Part shown: positions 21,530-35,000 of the stretch, piece by piece
Position numbering within the stretch: position 1 is the first letter of the stretch
Layout of the letters: each line of letters opens with the position of its first letter
Assembly: GCA_018806985.1 (NCBI GenBank)
Contig: JADANN010000099.1
Span: 1,984,001-2,048,000 of the forward strand
DNA length: 64,000 nt
From: Angiostrongylus vasorum
Taxonomy: Eukaryota > Nematoda > Chromadorea > Rhabditida > Metastrongylidae
Reading direction: 5' to 3'
Program-made: the position numbers and the translations under genes
Notes under the pieces: generated by a model
Database searches by the model: none
What the model saw: the letters and a program-made list of their open reading frames with translations, nothing else
What the model was told of the DNA's origin: nothing

Positions 21530-23040
21530 TACTGAATCGATGTTTGTGATTACTAGAACACGTGTAGAAGACTACATGTTATTGCATTGTTGGAAATTTT
21601 ATATCCTTTTCAGTTTATGCATTACCGGAACGGCCCTCCACGGAGAAGATCTCGTAGTCAAGACAAAAGTCCGATTAGTGGATTTAACCATTACAAAGGC
21701 ATTGTACTCAAAAGCGAGTATTAGTTTTATGCGGTTTTACGCAGTTTGCTTCTTCGTGCAGTGATGTCATACAAGCTTTATCATTGAAAGGAACATCGGA
21801 ATTTCAGCTGTTATAAGACATCCAAAGAAGCCAAATTCGGGGAATCGTAAATGTGCCATCGTTCGACTATCAACTGGTGCTGAAGTGTGTGCTTATATTC
21901 CAGGTGTCGGACATAACCTCCAAGAACACTCTCAGGTATGTCGTTTACACAAGTTGCTTGCATTGGTCCATAAGCCTGTTTCTAACTTCAGGACGTATTT
22001 TAATATTTCTAAGAGGGAACTCCTGTAATATTTTTTTTACTTCTGCTGAGGGCTTTCCACTAACACATTCTCGACAATGGCGAATTTTTCGTGGCGGCCA
22101 CCTGGAGATTCCCTCTTTACCAGCGACAACCTGTCGACATTAATGACTCAGAACTATTTGTCCATTTTTTTTAAATTACGCGGAGAAAGTAACCTTGCTG
22201 AACCGAAACCTGGGAACAAGAGGTAGTGGGAGAGATGTTGACTGAATGCAATACGTGCTATAGGGAGTCTTATGCGGCAAGAGAAACAATCAGAGAAAAT
22301 GAACGGTATAATAACAGTGGCAGTGTCATAAATGGCTCGAAGCGACACAGCAGGTGTGCGTTAAGATCTCATTCTTGTGGTTGTATTTCGCATCGTACCA
22401 TGCCATGAAAAAAAAAAATTGAAGGTTAGGGCATCGTGGGGACTTTATTTGTTACGCTATTCTTAAAGTCAGAATAACTGAGACATCAGAGAAAATGTAC
22501 TTAGATCATTTATCTCATTGTCGCCGACGACTAATCTTGCATGAGTAACGCTTGAAACGACTCTAAATTTTTCGCTGCCTTTTAATCTCTGACTTATACG
22601 TGACTCATGCTGTTCACTCTGAATCCCAATGGACAACGCTGCCCCTTTTCGTGTAATTTTCGCTCTATTCATGCATTTTTTAATGTTCTGCATATCCTGG
22701 CTGCATATTTTCATGCCTTTGGTACATATCAATTTTTTGTGTATGATGCAAGAACTTCGCTTACTTTGGTTCACTAAACCTCCATTTTGCTGTCAGCGTT
22801 TGATAAGGGTTTTCTAACTATAACTAAGCTTCAGTGTTTTTTAGAAACGTTTTGTTCTTGCTGATTCCGTAGGGTAAATTCTAATAATCGTACCGCTTGC
22901 CAGTGAATAATAACGAATTGACTTGTGGAGGCTTGAATTACGTCGATGGCAGACGAATTAAGTTTCACTTTCGACTGACTTTCCGTCAAGAGTAAACCAG
23001 TAGATCCCAGGATCGACTTTCTGTTAACCTCGGCATTGGA
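21530..23040. other. Intergenic, nothing recognised
   Basis: No repeat family, domain or convincing exon pair was found on either strand. Confidence 0.45.
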
Positions 23041-23130
23041 ATATGAATGCGTCGTTTTCTTGTTCAGCAATCGCGAGGTTGTTGAACAGCATACATTTAC
23101 TTCCGTAGAAAAACAATACAGTACAACAGT

Positions 23131-23170
23131 AGCTGACGTTTCGGCAGTATCGCCTTCTTCAGAGCCTGGA
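23131..23170 (-). ncRNA. Small hammerhead-ribozyme-like motif (left arm)
   Basis: Minus strand: GGCT | CTGAAGA | AGGCGATACTGCC | GAAAC | GTC | AGCT. Stem II is GGC/GCC (with possible extension), and stem I is GCT/AGC plus a wobble pair. The core strands are intact. Confidence 0.68.
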
Positions 23171-23370
23171 AGGGTATACTGATATACAATTTACATCATC
23201 ATCAACCTTATGCGACTATAATCAGCTGTTCTAATCTTCGTCGTTGGAAGGCACGTAAAAAAAGCGGTTTTTTCGAGAAGCTGTTGACCATGTAATTACC
23301 ATAGTTTTTCGTCTTTTTGTAAGTGTTATTGAAGCGTTTGGCCTAGTGAATTGTATATCAGTATAGCCTT

Positions 23371-23411
23371 CCAGGCTCTGAAGAAGGCGATACTGCCGAA
23401 ACGTCAGCTAC
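23371..23411 (+). ncRNA. Small hammerhead-ribozyme-like motif (right arm)
   Basis: Plus strand, same core as the 23131-23170 copy: CTGAAGA, stem II GGC/GCC, then GAAACGTC and AGCT. It faces the left-arm copy. Confidence 0.68.
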
Positions 23412-23509
23412 TGTTGTATTGTATTGTTTTTCTATGGAAGTAAATGTATGCTGTTTAACAACCTCGCGATTGCTGAAGAAGAAAACGACGCATTCATGAA
23501 CCAGTAGAA

Positions 23510-24215
23510 TCCGTTGTGCTCCGCTTGACAAAGTATGTAAACGGTACATCGAAGGAAGGCCCAACAGAAATGATGAACATACATTATTCTGCGCGTTTAC
23601 GAACTTCTGTATATTGTGACATGCTGTTTAAGCATTTCTAATTATTGTATATGATGACCGAGACGTGGGCAGAACTTCCCACCACTCAACCGTATTGCTG
23701 TCACAGTGTCGTGGAATATTCACTTTTACTCATTCCATTCTACTATTGTACTTGTCATAGTAAAGTAAGTAGTAATGCAGTAGAAGAAAGAATCCACGTG
23801 GGAAACCACAACGTTGAGCTTCTGTGTCGGCAGTTGTATAAGCTGTGACGCTGTGCTCATAGAAGCCATCCTTTTTGGTCTTCAAGTTGTGTCAGTAGAT
23901 GGATTTGAAAAGCTGTTAAATTACCTCAGTTTAGTGGATAACGCTCAATCCACAGTCCGCTGTTCGAACGTCTCGGAAGAAACGGTACTATTGTTTACAC
24001 ATCTGGGTCCCACCACGTCTCTATCGACAAGTCTCTTTTGCCTTTTCAAAAATGGTGGCATTCCTTCGTTACATCTCATATAACAGGCTAAATGGGCGAC
24101 ATCCAAGCGTCTCATAGCCATGTCGAAGATGGAAGTATTTGTTACGACACCGAATGAAGCAGGATTTCCGATGCATGCCAAGTAGGACATTCCGCCAGTG
24201 CAAGAAATATTTTTG
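23510..24215. other. Intergenic, nothing recognised
   Basis: Open frames (23814-24083 plus, 23945-24319 minus) overlap each other and show no domain. Confidence 0.45.
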
Positions 24216-24330
24216 TTTAACCATGATGATGCTGAGATATTTGCAAAACTCCGCACCGCTGGTGTCTTGTGGGGACCGAACACGTTATTACCCTTTCCGG
24301 GGGTTAACGCGTTCACCACGCATACTAATG
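24215..24330 (+). repeat. Family D fragment
   Basis: ATGCTGAGATATTTGCAAAA, ACTCCGCACCGCTGGTGTC and GGTTAACGCGTTCACCACG. Both outer parts are missing. Confidence 0.7.
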
Positions 24331-24339
24331 TATTTCTAT

Positions 24340-25990
24340 TTAGATTGTTCCAATAATTAGTACAGAACTGGTTAATTGTAAATTACTTGTAGATTGTAAG
24401 CATGTGAAGATCGCAGAATTGTGATAGTCTAAATTCTATGTAATTTCGCGTAAAATTCTGTCGTAAAAGTTAGGGATTATGATGACTGCAGACTGGGTAA
24501 AAATGTTATAAGAAAGAATTGTAACATACGTGTTTATGAATACAGTGTTTGCATCATCGATGAAACGTTGTAAGAAGAAAGTTGGGATTATGTGATCTCA
24601 TCGTGGCTACAAGGTGTCAAGTGTCGAACTTCGGTGGGTAGGTTCAGTAGATATGCTCGTACCCACCGCAAGACACAAGTCGGACATATAATTCCGTTCG
24701 AAAAAAGGGTTTTTTATACGATTTCGACTAGAATGAAGTTTTTTCCTGGCTACGGTAGACAGTATCTGCATTGGACTGAATGCAAAGTGGGATAAAAATG
24801 ACTCATGCCATCCACTGAAACACGATGTTTTGGCAAAAATTCTTGTTTTAATGATGGTGGATTTATATGGAGGCGTGTTTAGTTTAAGGGTGGAAGAAGT
24901 TAGCTATGTTCAAGACAGCTTAATAAAGTTTAAAAAAAGATGTAAAGTATGTCATTCTTAGTATCATTTCTTCGTAGTTGTTACATAAATCACTGTGTAC
25001 TTAGTAGTAGTAGTAGTAGTAGTAGTGAAAAAAGTAAGTCGTAGTAGTTATTGTAATGCCTGGCAACGAGATCCCAGAGGTTGGATATGCCTCTCAACAT
25101 CGGGAGTAGAATACATTATAGGTTTAGTATAGAACCTGCTCTGTCGTCTTAATCGCAAATGCGACTCTTATAAAATACTATTCCACACAATATTATATTT
25201 GCACTGTGGAGCTCAAAACTTTGAAAGCAGAAATTAGGGTTTTTAAGTTTGCGTAGACGCAAAAGAGTGAAAAAAGTGCGTTTCAGAGGCTTTAGAAAAC
25301 CAGATGTCCTATAGGTAGGCTAGTGAACTTATGCCATATGAGTAGAAATGTGTAGATTGTGGTGGACTTCAAATATAAATATTCAAATAATAAGACTTTG
25401 TGTGAGCTGAAATGTGTTGCTGCGATGCAAGCACTTTTTTCTCGCCAAATGCATTGTATTCAGTAAGCGTAGGACATCTGTTAAAAATATACCAGAATTG
25501 TACACATATGTCTATTCAATCCCTAGAAATGTAAGCATTGACTGCCTTTAAGGTTTTGGTACGCGGTGGACGGAGACGTGACCTGATCTCGGTGAAGGCT
25601 AATATAGTCAGAGGGAAATTTGACTGCGCACCTGCTGGTGGTGGTAAAAAGTAACACGAAATTGTACAATGCATTTACTTTTGTTATGTACATGTTTTCT
25701 GAAATAAAGATATTACACAGTGTACAACAAGGACGTGAGATACGCGTGAGAAATGGTCTAGACAAGAGAGATTCGGTAAAGATGCTCCCTAAGAGTAGTG
25801 AGGTTTCCGAGTTAAACACCCGTGAATGATACCCTGTATTAGGAAAAGGTGTTCTTTGATATCATGCGACAAAGGGTTAAGCGTAAGTCCAGTTGTTTAA
25901 AAAAAAATGAGGAGTTCCACTGCATTAGTATTACCTATTGTTCAATAGAAGTTAGCTTAATGTTAACGAAAAATAGTGGAATTATTCTAG
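24340..25990. other. Intergenic, nothing recognised
   Basis: AT-rich sequence between repeat debris and the 3' end of the condensin gene. It holds the TAG repeat at 25002-25026 and no other feature I can support. Confidence 0.45.
25002..25026. repeat. (TAG)n microsatellite
   Basis: Eight uninterrupted TAG units. Confidence 0.95.
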
Positions 25991-26000
25991 GATATCTCCT

Positions 26001-29000
26001 TCAGTGGTCATTTTCAAAAAGCCAACGTCTTGTCTTGCCGACAGCTATTCTTTTCGCAGTTCGAGATAGCTGTGGACGACTTCGTCCTGTAGGAGTTACA
26101 ATAGTATAGAGAACAGCTGAAAGAGAAGGAAAACGGTTTCTTTATAAAAGTAAAGCAGAGCTTCAGATATCTTAGTTTTAACCTACGTGGTGGAGATGGA
26201 GACCTTTCATTATTCAACAGCTGTTGAGTGGATCGTTTCACATTTGATGTAACCTTGAAATATTCACAGAAGTGAGCGATGAGGAAGTTACAAGAAAAAG
26301 TGGAAATAATTGATAGACCTTTTTTCTTTTGAGGGAAGTACTCAGTGATGAACTTAAAGGAGTGGTGGGCCGTGTTGACATAGGTGTCTGTCTTCGTCCA
26401 CATCGTGATGACCGTGCGGTTTTGTCTCGAAGTTCAGTGAGACAGTCTTCACGCTCTGCATCCTCTGCCTCTCGGGTTTCCATTTCATTTAAGGCGCAAT
26501 CAATAGTGCGAATTAATTTGTGCGCCTCGTTAGCCATCGCACTTTTGAGTCCTGTGCATGCTATGACGTCCTGAAGAAAATGATAGGTTTGATAATGTAG
26601 AAACAACAGTGAAGCTCAGAAAACCGTCTTTGAGGTCTCAATTCGATATGTATTATTCCATGGTAAAAACAACTTTTAAAGACACTGTTGATAAATGCGA
26701 ACTTGCTTTGCAACAGAACGAATAAGCTGTTTCGACAGTACCTCAAGGATTTTCTGTGCGATTTTCTTCATTTGACTAAGATCTGCAGACGAGAAGCTCT
26801 CTAGATCTAACAATGACGCAGTTTCCCAATAGAGAGATGCGCAAGTGTCATCGGAATGGTTAAGCAGGTATTCAAGCAGCTCACGCATGAACTCTGCTTG
26901 CACAGACCCCAGCTAAACAGCTGCTTTAAATGAATATGCCAGACACTTTGCAGACGAAAAAATCATAAACAAATTAAAACAACTCATGGTAAGATTTTAC
27001 GATGAGAACATATGCTAAAACGATTTTGAAAAAGCGAAGTGAGATATCCACCTCCATGTCGGGCGCTTGGTGCAAAAAAGAAGGATGAGTTGTATTAATT
27101 AAGAGATGTAGAGCGCCCACGATGTCAATGCGAAGAACGAAATCGTCATCAGAAGCCGTACGAATGGCTGACATTAGTTCGTGAAATGCTGCGACCATTA
27201 TCAGCTGGTTTCTCCTAAACTTTGAACACTGACAACAACACAAGTAACATCAAGTACGAAAACCATGAAAAGAAATGCAACACAACAATTAAACACCTTC
27301 GAGTCGACGGAAATATCGCGAAAAACTTTTCCATACATGATTTCACCTCCGGTAGTCGACGAGTGCTGGTGTGGAACAGTCTAAAAGGCAACAGCTTAGA
27401 TTCACCACTCAGATTTTCCATCTGATTAAAAAAATTCATTCAGACCCAGTTAGTTTTCTATGTACCAGTGCCATCATAAATCACCCGTCTACGAGATTGC
27501 TCTGAGAAGCCCAAATCGGGACTGAACCCGGTTAGGATGAGACTACAATCGAAATCACAATGTTAACTTCTTTATGCACTGCCTTCTAGAATTTTCACGG
27601 CAGGGTATTATGCGAAGTCACCCACAATGATGCTGAAATATTTGCAAAACCACGAATGGCAAGTGCCTGCAGTGGGCATGGTGGTGAATGCGTTAGCCCC
27701 CAAAAAAGGGTAACAAGGTGTTCAGTCACGACCGCAGACACCTGCTATCCGGAGTTTTGCAAATATCTCAGCATCGTTTTGGTTGATTTCGCCTAATACC
27801 CTGCCCTGAAAATTGTATTAGGGAGTAAATAAAAAAGTTAACATTGTGAATTCATTAAGTAATCGCAAAGGGAACAAGAATTTAATGAAAAGTGGCACAT
27901 TTTTGGTATTCAAGAAGGCTTATATAAAGGCGATAATAAATGACAACATAATAAAGACATGTCTGAATGTTTACCGTGATATCAGACAAGCAACAGCATC
28001 AGCGAAAAGAGTTACATCGTCAGCAATGCTTTCTACGAGTACAATTTTAGATAGGCACTGACATGCTTTCGTGCAAAGCAGTGTACTTGCATCCTTCAAA
28101 GTAAATTATAAAAACATGTTAATACTCCAAAGGTTAAATAAAGATCATGTACTCTAACATACAATTCTCACACAAATAGAAAACTGCGTACCCCTAACTG
28201 ATCAAACACGATAGATACCTTGCTTTTTACAATTTTTGCGAGGTTAGATATGAAACTGCGAATAGGCTCCGGGTCCGTCTGGTCATCACTGTGCTGCCAA
28301 TTTCGAATTTCTTTAAAACCATAAACCAAAATTAGATCGGTAACAACGTCCATAGACGATATCTGGAATGGTTCACATTTCAATAACACAAATAGCCAGC
28401 ACATCGTCGTAACTCGTTTCTATTTGTGGAAAAAAGGATGTCTCACTTTGATGCTCTCATCACTACTTTTGAAGGCACCCAGTGCTTCCAAAAGGACTGT
28501 TCCAGCCACCTCTTCAGCAATTAACGCAACAATTCCTGACGCTTCTAACGCCCAAATATGCACTTGAGTGCCTTTGAATGAGAAACACGACACAATCTAA
28601 AAAGCAGTTTTACTGACATACAGAGAGCTTTAAATTAAACAAGTAAACTTCTCTCTAAAATCATAATCGTTCGAATAAACATCAAGTGACTGTGCTAATC
28701 TTTTATTTGCTGGCTACTGTAAATCTTCACGGCACTGTACGATTAACCACGGTTACCCCTTCCGGGGGCTCGCGTGTTACACACTGCACCACTGAGGCCC
28801 TTGCATTGCGTTTCTCTCAGCTAGTTTTTTACCCGACGCTATCATCAGCAATCACCCATTTCTCCGTCAACAAATGACTTTCCAGAAGAAAAAAAAAGCC
28901 TACAATATCACTGTAAACTTTCTTCAGGACTGGAGAATATCTTGTAAAAATTCCAGTGCGTAACATTGAATGTAGTAATTGCATACAAAACCTTCTTTTG

Positions 29001-32000
29001 CCACCGCTGAACTGAAAACATGAAATGTTTCACAGCAAATCCTGTAAAGTCGAAATAAATAACCAAAGGAATCCATAAATGTGAAGAAGCTAAAGCGACT
29101 GTTAATAACCATTGTAGTTGGAGCGGATTCGTTGTTCTCGTTACAATCCTCAGAGAATTCCGCATGTCGGATGACTTCAGAGGTAACATCATATACGGAT
29201 GCAAGAAATTGCTAAACATTAAAACTGACATTATAGGAAGTGCGAAATGAAAAGAAACCTAGAAGAACATAGCTTAACACAAACTTCCGGCTTTCCTTGA
29301 AAAAATACGTCGACTAGATCAACCATAAGACAGTCAGTTATTTCCTTCGACAATGAATCATCTCGAAGAAGTGACAACAGAAGAGACTTCCACTCATTCC
29401 TGTGACAATCATTTCAAACGGAGATTAAATACGAACTAAATTATAGATGTTAATTAATTTCACATTAAAAATTAAATTAAATTAATTAATTAAAACAATT
29501 ACTAAACTCACATTCCTAGCAAGTCTTTACGACCAAGACGACGTAAGATCCCCAAAAGATGCATGACTGCAACCTGAACGCTTTATTTATTTACTTAGAC
29601 AATAGAGCGTCGTCCAATCTAAGAAATATACTATATTGTCGATCTAGATGTTTGACTACAGATTATACAAGATAGTTTCCTCTCACGAGCTATGAAACTT
29701 CAAACCAGCGATCAAAATAACACAGGTCAACGTTCCATCTGAAGCAGGAAAGAAGAACACAGTAGACATCAACTACAAGCCAGTTTGTAACGGAATGGTA
29801 ATACTAAAAGAACCTGTTGTATATCACAAACAGGCGCCTCCATTTCTTCACCATCTGAGTCCGCAGGTGGTAAAGCTGAGGTCCTCAACCTTAAAGAGTA
29901 TCTAGGCGTAAGGTACAAAAGAGCATTGATTACCAACATGAAAATAGCTGTAGCAATACAGGTGATGTAAATTTCAAGTATGAAAAATCTCACCGCCGCA
30001 CCAAGTAGCACAAAGAATCAATTGGTGGAGCGAGCATATTTATGCATTCCATGCATTCCACCTCCGACTGAGCTCGCATGCAGCAGTATTCTATAAGGAC
30101 TCGCCAAAAAAACGCAAACTGGGCTTGGTCTGTTTTTGATAAGCTGAAATCCGTCCTTTGAACTTCAACAGAAAAAATTGTACTGGAACGTTATTTTGAA
30201 ACAAATAAGGCGCCAATTTTCATCCTAAAATTTATGCATCCAGATACTTGGCAGATTTTTTTAGTTAGCGGGAAGAAAATCTCTTGCTTTCTAAATATGT
30301 AGCTGGAAAATCGACTCCACTTCTCTGAGTTATTTTGGAAGAAACATCCTACTTAACTCCGGCAAGAAGAATCCCGATTGCGGCTAGTACCATCTTAGAA
30401 AAAAAAGCTCCTAGAAAAGGTTTCGGAAAAATCCGTTGAAATAAGGTCTGCTTAGTATATTAAGCGGTAATCCATGCGTCACCTGACACTAGCAAATGAA
30501 GGGTAACGCAAACCAATTGTCAGGAAAAGTCAAATCTAAGCCATAACTCGCCAACATTTCCAGTTCTTTGCATAACTAAGTGCTGCTAATGAGCAGAATT
30601 AGTAATCTAAGTGAAAAACTTCTTTTTTATGCGACCCGATACGGCACATAAATGTGGATCCCATCACTTCTTGAATTCGATTCATTTCCTCGCATCCATA
30701 TCCACGAAGCCCGTCGGATTTTTGGGCCAGGGTTCGGTTGTTGCTCGATGATTTTTGGTCTTCTTTATAAACGATTCTTGAACGCGGGTCGTAACGATTT
30801 GCTCTAGATTCTTTCGATAGTCATGCTTAGGTGTTCTCAAATCACCATCGCAAAAACGGGCCATCATTTGTGAAATAGGGGGAACCTTCCTTTTTACTGG
30901 AACGGGTCGATCGACAAGGCTATGTGCACTTCACGACATACCTAACCATTGTATTACACACGCTGCAATCTATTAGTTGTTAACTACCACCCCAATAGTG
31001 GTACCAAGTTCCCGACTCGGTGAGATGGGAGGTTTGATGGGACCTGGCCCGGATGAAGCAGCGCTTTGCTCGTACTGAACAGCGTCACTACCACGGTGTT
31101 ATTTGTCGCTTAGCGTAAACATTTAAAAGCAACGATACCTTCTATCCAATAAGACTTCATAGTTGTGAGCTGACAACACCTCCGGAAACGTCTTGTCATT
31201 GACAAGCGAAGTGACGAAGTGAGTCAAACTCTTCTTATCGAGATGAAGTATCTTTCGAACAACATCAAATAGTGAGAAAAAGACCGTTCGACATAAATCC
31301 TCGGCCTGAAATACACTCGTGTTCATGGCACTGTAAGTCCTTCCACAGGTCTCCGGAGGGCCGCAAAATTCCAAACAACCTCCGAGTCGTCGCAAAAATC
31401 CAGCATAGAAAGCAATCCTTGAGCTGCAGACCCCATACCATGGCCACATTTTATATCCCGCAAACCATTAAACATATGTGGTATTTCGTCACCGTTTATT
31501 TCCTCCACATCCGCTGAAAACGGGTCAGTAAGAAGAAGAAATTCAGAAATAAAACAAATTGTTTAGATAGCATGGACTTCAATGGATAAACAGAAGACAG
31601 AAAGAAGCACGATTAAAAAAATAAACAGTAAAAACAAAGGACTGAAGAAAAGGACCAACGTTTCATAGTTCTCAACTGTCCATATGACATGCGCCGTACT
31701 CCACTTTTACGTTTATTTCTCTTTTCTTGCAAACGCTGAACAAACGATAACCATTCTGACAACAGTACATTTCGAACTACATCTCTTATAGATGGATCTT
31801 CGTCAAAAATAACAGCACGAAGCAAACTCATTCGTTGTTCCTCTGTCAAGAAGGTCAAAGGCAAGCTAGCAAGTTGTCGAATAGCAGCGACTCGAACCTT
31901 GACAACTGGATCTGAGGAGGCAAGCTCAATAAGATAGTCGCAATGCGCGATGACAACAACATGGAGACCAAGAACAGCGGTCAGTCGACATTCAGCTGCA

Positions 32001-35000
32001 ACATCTCTGAAGCCCATCAGTATCACTGGAACAATGAACTATGGAAATTGGATAGGTTAATAGCATAGATGACAGCTGTACTTTAATATGAATATGTTAC
32101 TTTAGAAGTTGGTAGGGAATGTATGGATCCGTAAACTTAGAAAAAAAATTCATATGAGAAGAAAAAATGAGATGGAGACATCTTCATTAAACATCGGATT
32201 GAATGCATATCTGGCCTATACGATGAATCGCGGTGGTCTACCGATGTATCGAGTCAGTGCTGGTATCGTTCCAAGCAAATTTGGTACCAATTTGCCGACC
32301 CCTGAGGCGTAGAAGGCTTGGTGGGCCATGGACGCGGGAATCGATTCCACGTGTATTGCAGAGCGCCTCCGACTACTGCGCCAAATGTGCCGTTAATTTT
32401 AATTAATTTGAACTGATCCAAAAGTTAATTTCATAGGTCTAGAAGAAATGTGCAATTGTGCCGAGACGGCAGTGGTGAACGTGAAACATACCATCCTTGG
32501 GACTTCTTTCAATAGCCTCAACAAAGTCATTAGGAATCTCATCATCTTGGATATCCGCGACCGATTTTACCACTTCTGCACGGACAGCGACCACCTGTTA
32601 CAGTTAGGAATATGCGGATATGATTACATGGCAGTATAGCGTACTTAACAAATGCGTTATTTAAAAAAACAACTTTAGGACAAACTTTGTCAAGTTGTCG
32701 TTCAATTAGAACAGCATACAGCTTCCTCCTAAGGTCAATTGATATACTATCAGTACCACAACCAATGCTATCGCGGTTTCCAAATTCTTTGAGCAAAAAC
32801 CCAACCAATGTACAAACGTTCTGCCGAACTGCGGGATCGTCACAATGAGAAAGAGTTTCACAAAAATCAGTTAGAAAATTTATGAAATCATTGGCACCTT
32901 CTCTCCACAGGTTAATAGAAAATTTCGCTATAAAAAGAAGAACTTTGCATCGATTATCCAGCGATACGAGTGATTCAACCATGAAAGACAATCGATACCG
33001 AAATTTTTCGAAGAAGATTGTTTTAATTTTCGCTTTACTACCAATACTTTGCTCTTCAACCTAGATTAAAGCACGTTTAAAAACACCAACCAATCAAAAA
33101 TTGTATGCAAATTCAATAAAACGAGAAATGAAAAAAAAACATACCTTGTTATAAGCCGCAAGCAGAATCTCTGATGCATACCTACTTCCCTCCGTTTCAC
33201 ACTCAGAATTAAAAGCGATTTCAAATGCATCGGTAATCTTGTCCCTACAAAGAAAATGTGATTGATGCTGATACATCTGGCTAAGAAAATCACAAGGTTT
33301 TCCAAAAACTAGTGCCCGATTCCAACCCGCACTTTCAAAGTCAAAGATCGGCGCGTGTGGTGCAACGATCGGAGGCGCCCTGTAATACACAAGGGGTCGA
33401 TTCCAGCGCCTATAGCCCACCTAGCCTTCCATCCCTCCGGGGTCTGCAAATTGGTAGCAGACTTGTCTGGGAGGATAGAATCACTGGCTTGATACATCGA
33501 TATGCCACCGCGAGTCATTGTAAAGGCCAGATATGCGTTTAACCACCTCCAAACGATGCTTAATGAAGTCGAGTGCATGGTGCATCCCTAAAGGGAATGG
33601 TCAACGCCGAAAGCTTTTTGGCTTTACTTTCAAAATGGAATATCTTAGCTCTAAATAAATCTTATTAATCGAAGTAAGAAGCATAAGAATCTACACATTT
33701 TGCCAACGAGAAGCAAGTCCATTTAAACCAGTTTCGTAAAAATTCTGGACTTCCACGATGAAATCGTTGAAAGCAGTTTCGGCCTCAGTTTGGCTCTTGG
33801 AGAATTTTTCATATACAAAGTCGTCGAAATGCTTGAAAAAGTCGTTGTCGGTACAAGAAAAGTCTATATGCATCGTTGATGAAACAGAGTTTCGTAGTCT
33901 AGCTCGTTCAACAATGGCTACCTCGTTAGTGCAACATATGACCGCTTGCAACCTGCACCCGCAACCCTTATAATCTATATTTCGTAGAGAGAATTTACAT
34001 ACAATTGCAACGACTACAATTCTACAGGATTAACAGTTCGCAATACATTTCTACCAGTTTACAATTTATACCGTTTGTTCCTATTACAGAATGATTCTAA
34101 ACAGTAGCAGCAGGATGCGTTACCACCATGTAAACAGATCACGGTGATAGTAACTGCCTGGTGCTCCACTTCGACGAATTCGATCCGATGTCACAGCGAA
34201 AACCGACGTCGCGACAACGACTTGCTGTCGACAACCGAGTAGTACTGTCGCGACTCTGAAGAAGGCCAAGACGCAGAAACGTTAACTAAACCTATAACAA
34301 CCTCGTGTTAGGTTAATGATCTAAGAAACTATCACCTATGAGGTGGTTTAATTAAAGTCGGCCTTAAGATTAAACAATAGTGTGTGTTGCATCTAGTTTT
34401 GCTGACGCGGCTGAGACAGTTGTGTCATAGGTCGCAGACACTGTGATAATCTCCCGTTTGTCTTTCCACTTGAACACCATTATATCGCTCTCACTCTAAT
34501 GGACTTTTAACAGTCTTCTCTTCACCTCCTGCTGCAAAACTCTATTGGAAAGCTCATTCCCGTACTTCACTTGCCATTTCGACGGGTTTTCCTCCTGATC
34601 AAACCAATTATCGGTGGAAATATCTCACACGACCACATTAGCATTACAGTGTTGCCATGCCAGAAAAGTGGAAGTGGGCTCCCAACCTTTTCAATTTGAA
34701 CCTGTCCGATTGTGGACTCGAGACGATCATATCCAAAAATGTAAGAAGTATTACAATCATCCTCCAACTTTTACTATTTAACCATTCCCATCTGAAAGCA
34801 AAGACCAACGAATAATTCCACCTCTTCAGCACTTGTCTGCTCCTTAGAATCATTTCCCCTCCTCTCCAGGTCGCTCGGTCGCTTACAATCCCTTCCCAAA
34901 TATGGGGCATAAACAATTCAAAAAAATGTATTGACTTCGTGTATCCAAGCTGGGGCAGCTGGTCCGCTCGTGACTTCCACAGTCATCACCAACACTGTCA

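Larger units (their letters stand above)
23043..23505. repeat. Palindromic element with two facing hammerhead cores
   Basis: Left arm about 23045-23205 and right arm about 23348-23500 are reverse complements over roughly 150 bp with few mismatches (for example CATACATTTACTTCCGTAGA against TCTATGGAAGTAAATGTATG). They flank a centre of about 140 bp. Each arm carries the same ribozyme-like core on opposite strands. Confidence 0.8.

Noticed and set aside
28690..28877. Open frames over the family D copies (also 19155-19493 and 21050-21286)
   Set aside because: They repeat with the repeat, shift frame between copies and match no protein.
33688..33960. The 88-codon frame as a separate small gene (borealin-like N-terminus was considered)
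   Set aside because: The FFKH-F-D-F, AE-AF-DFI and L-SRWQ pattern fits the mariner transposase end over its whole length, which explains it better.
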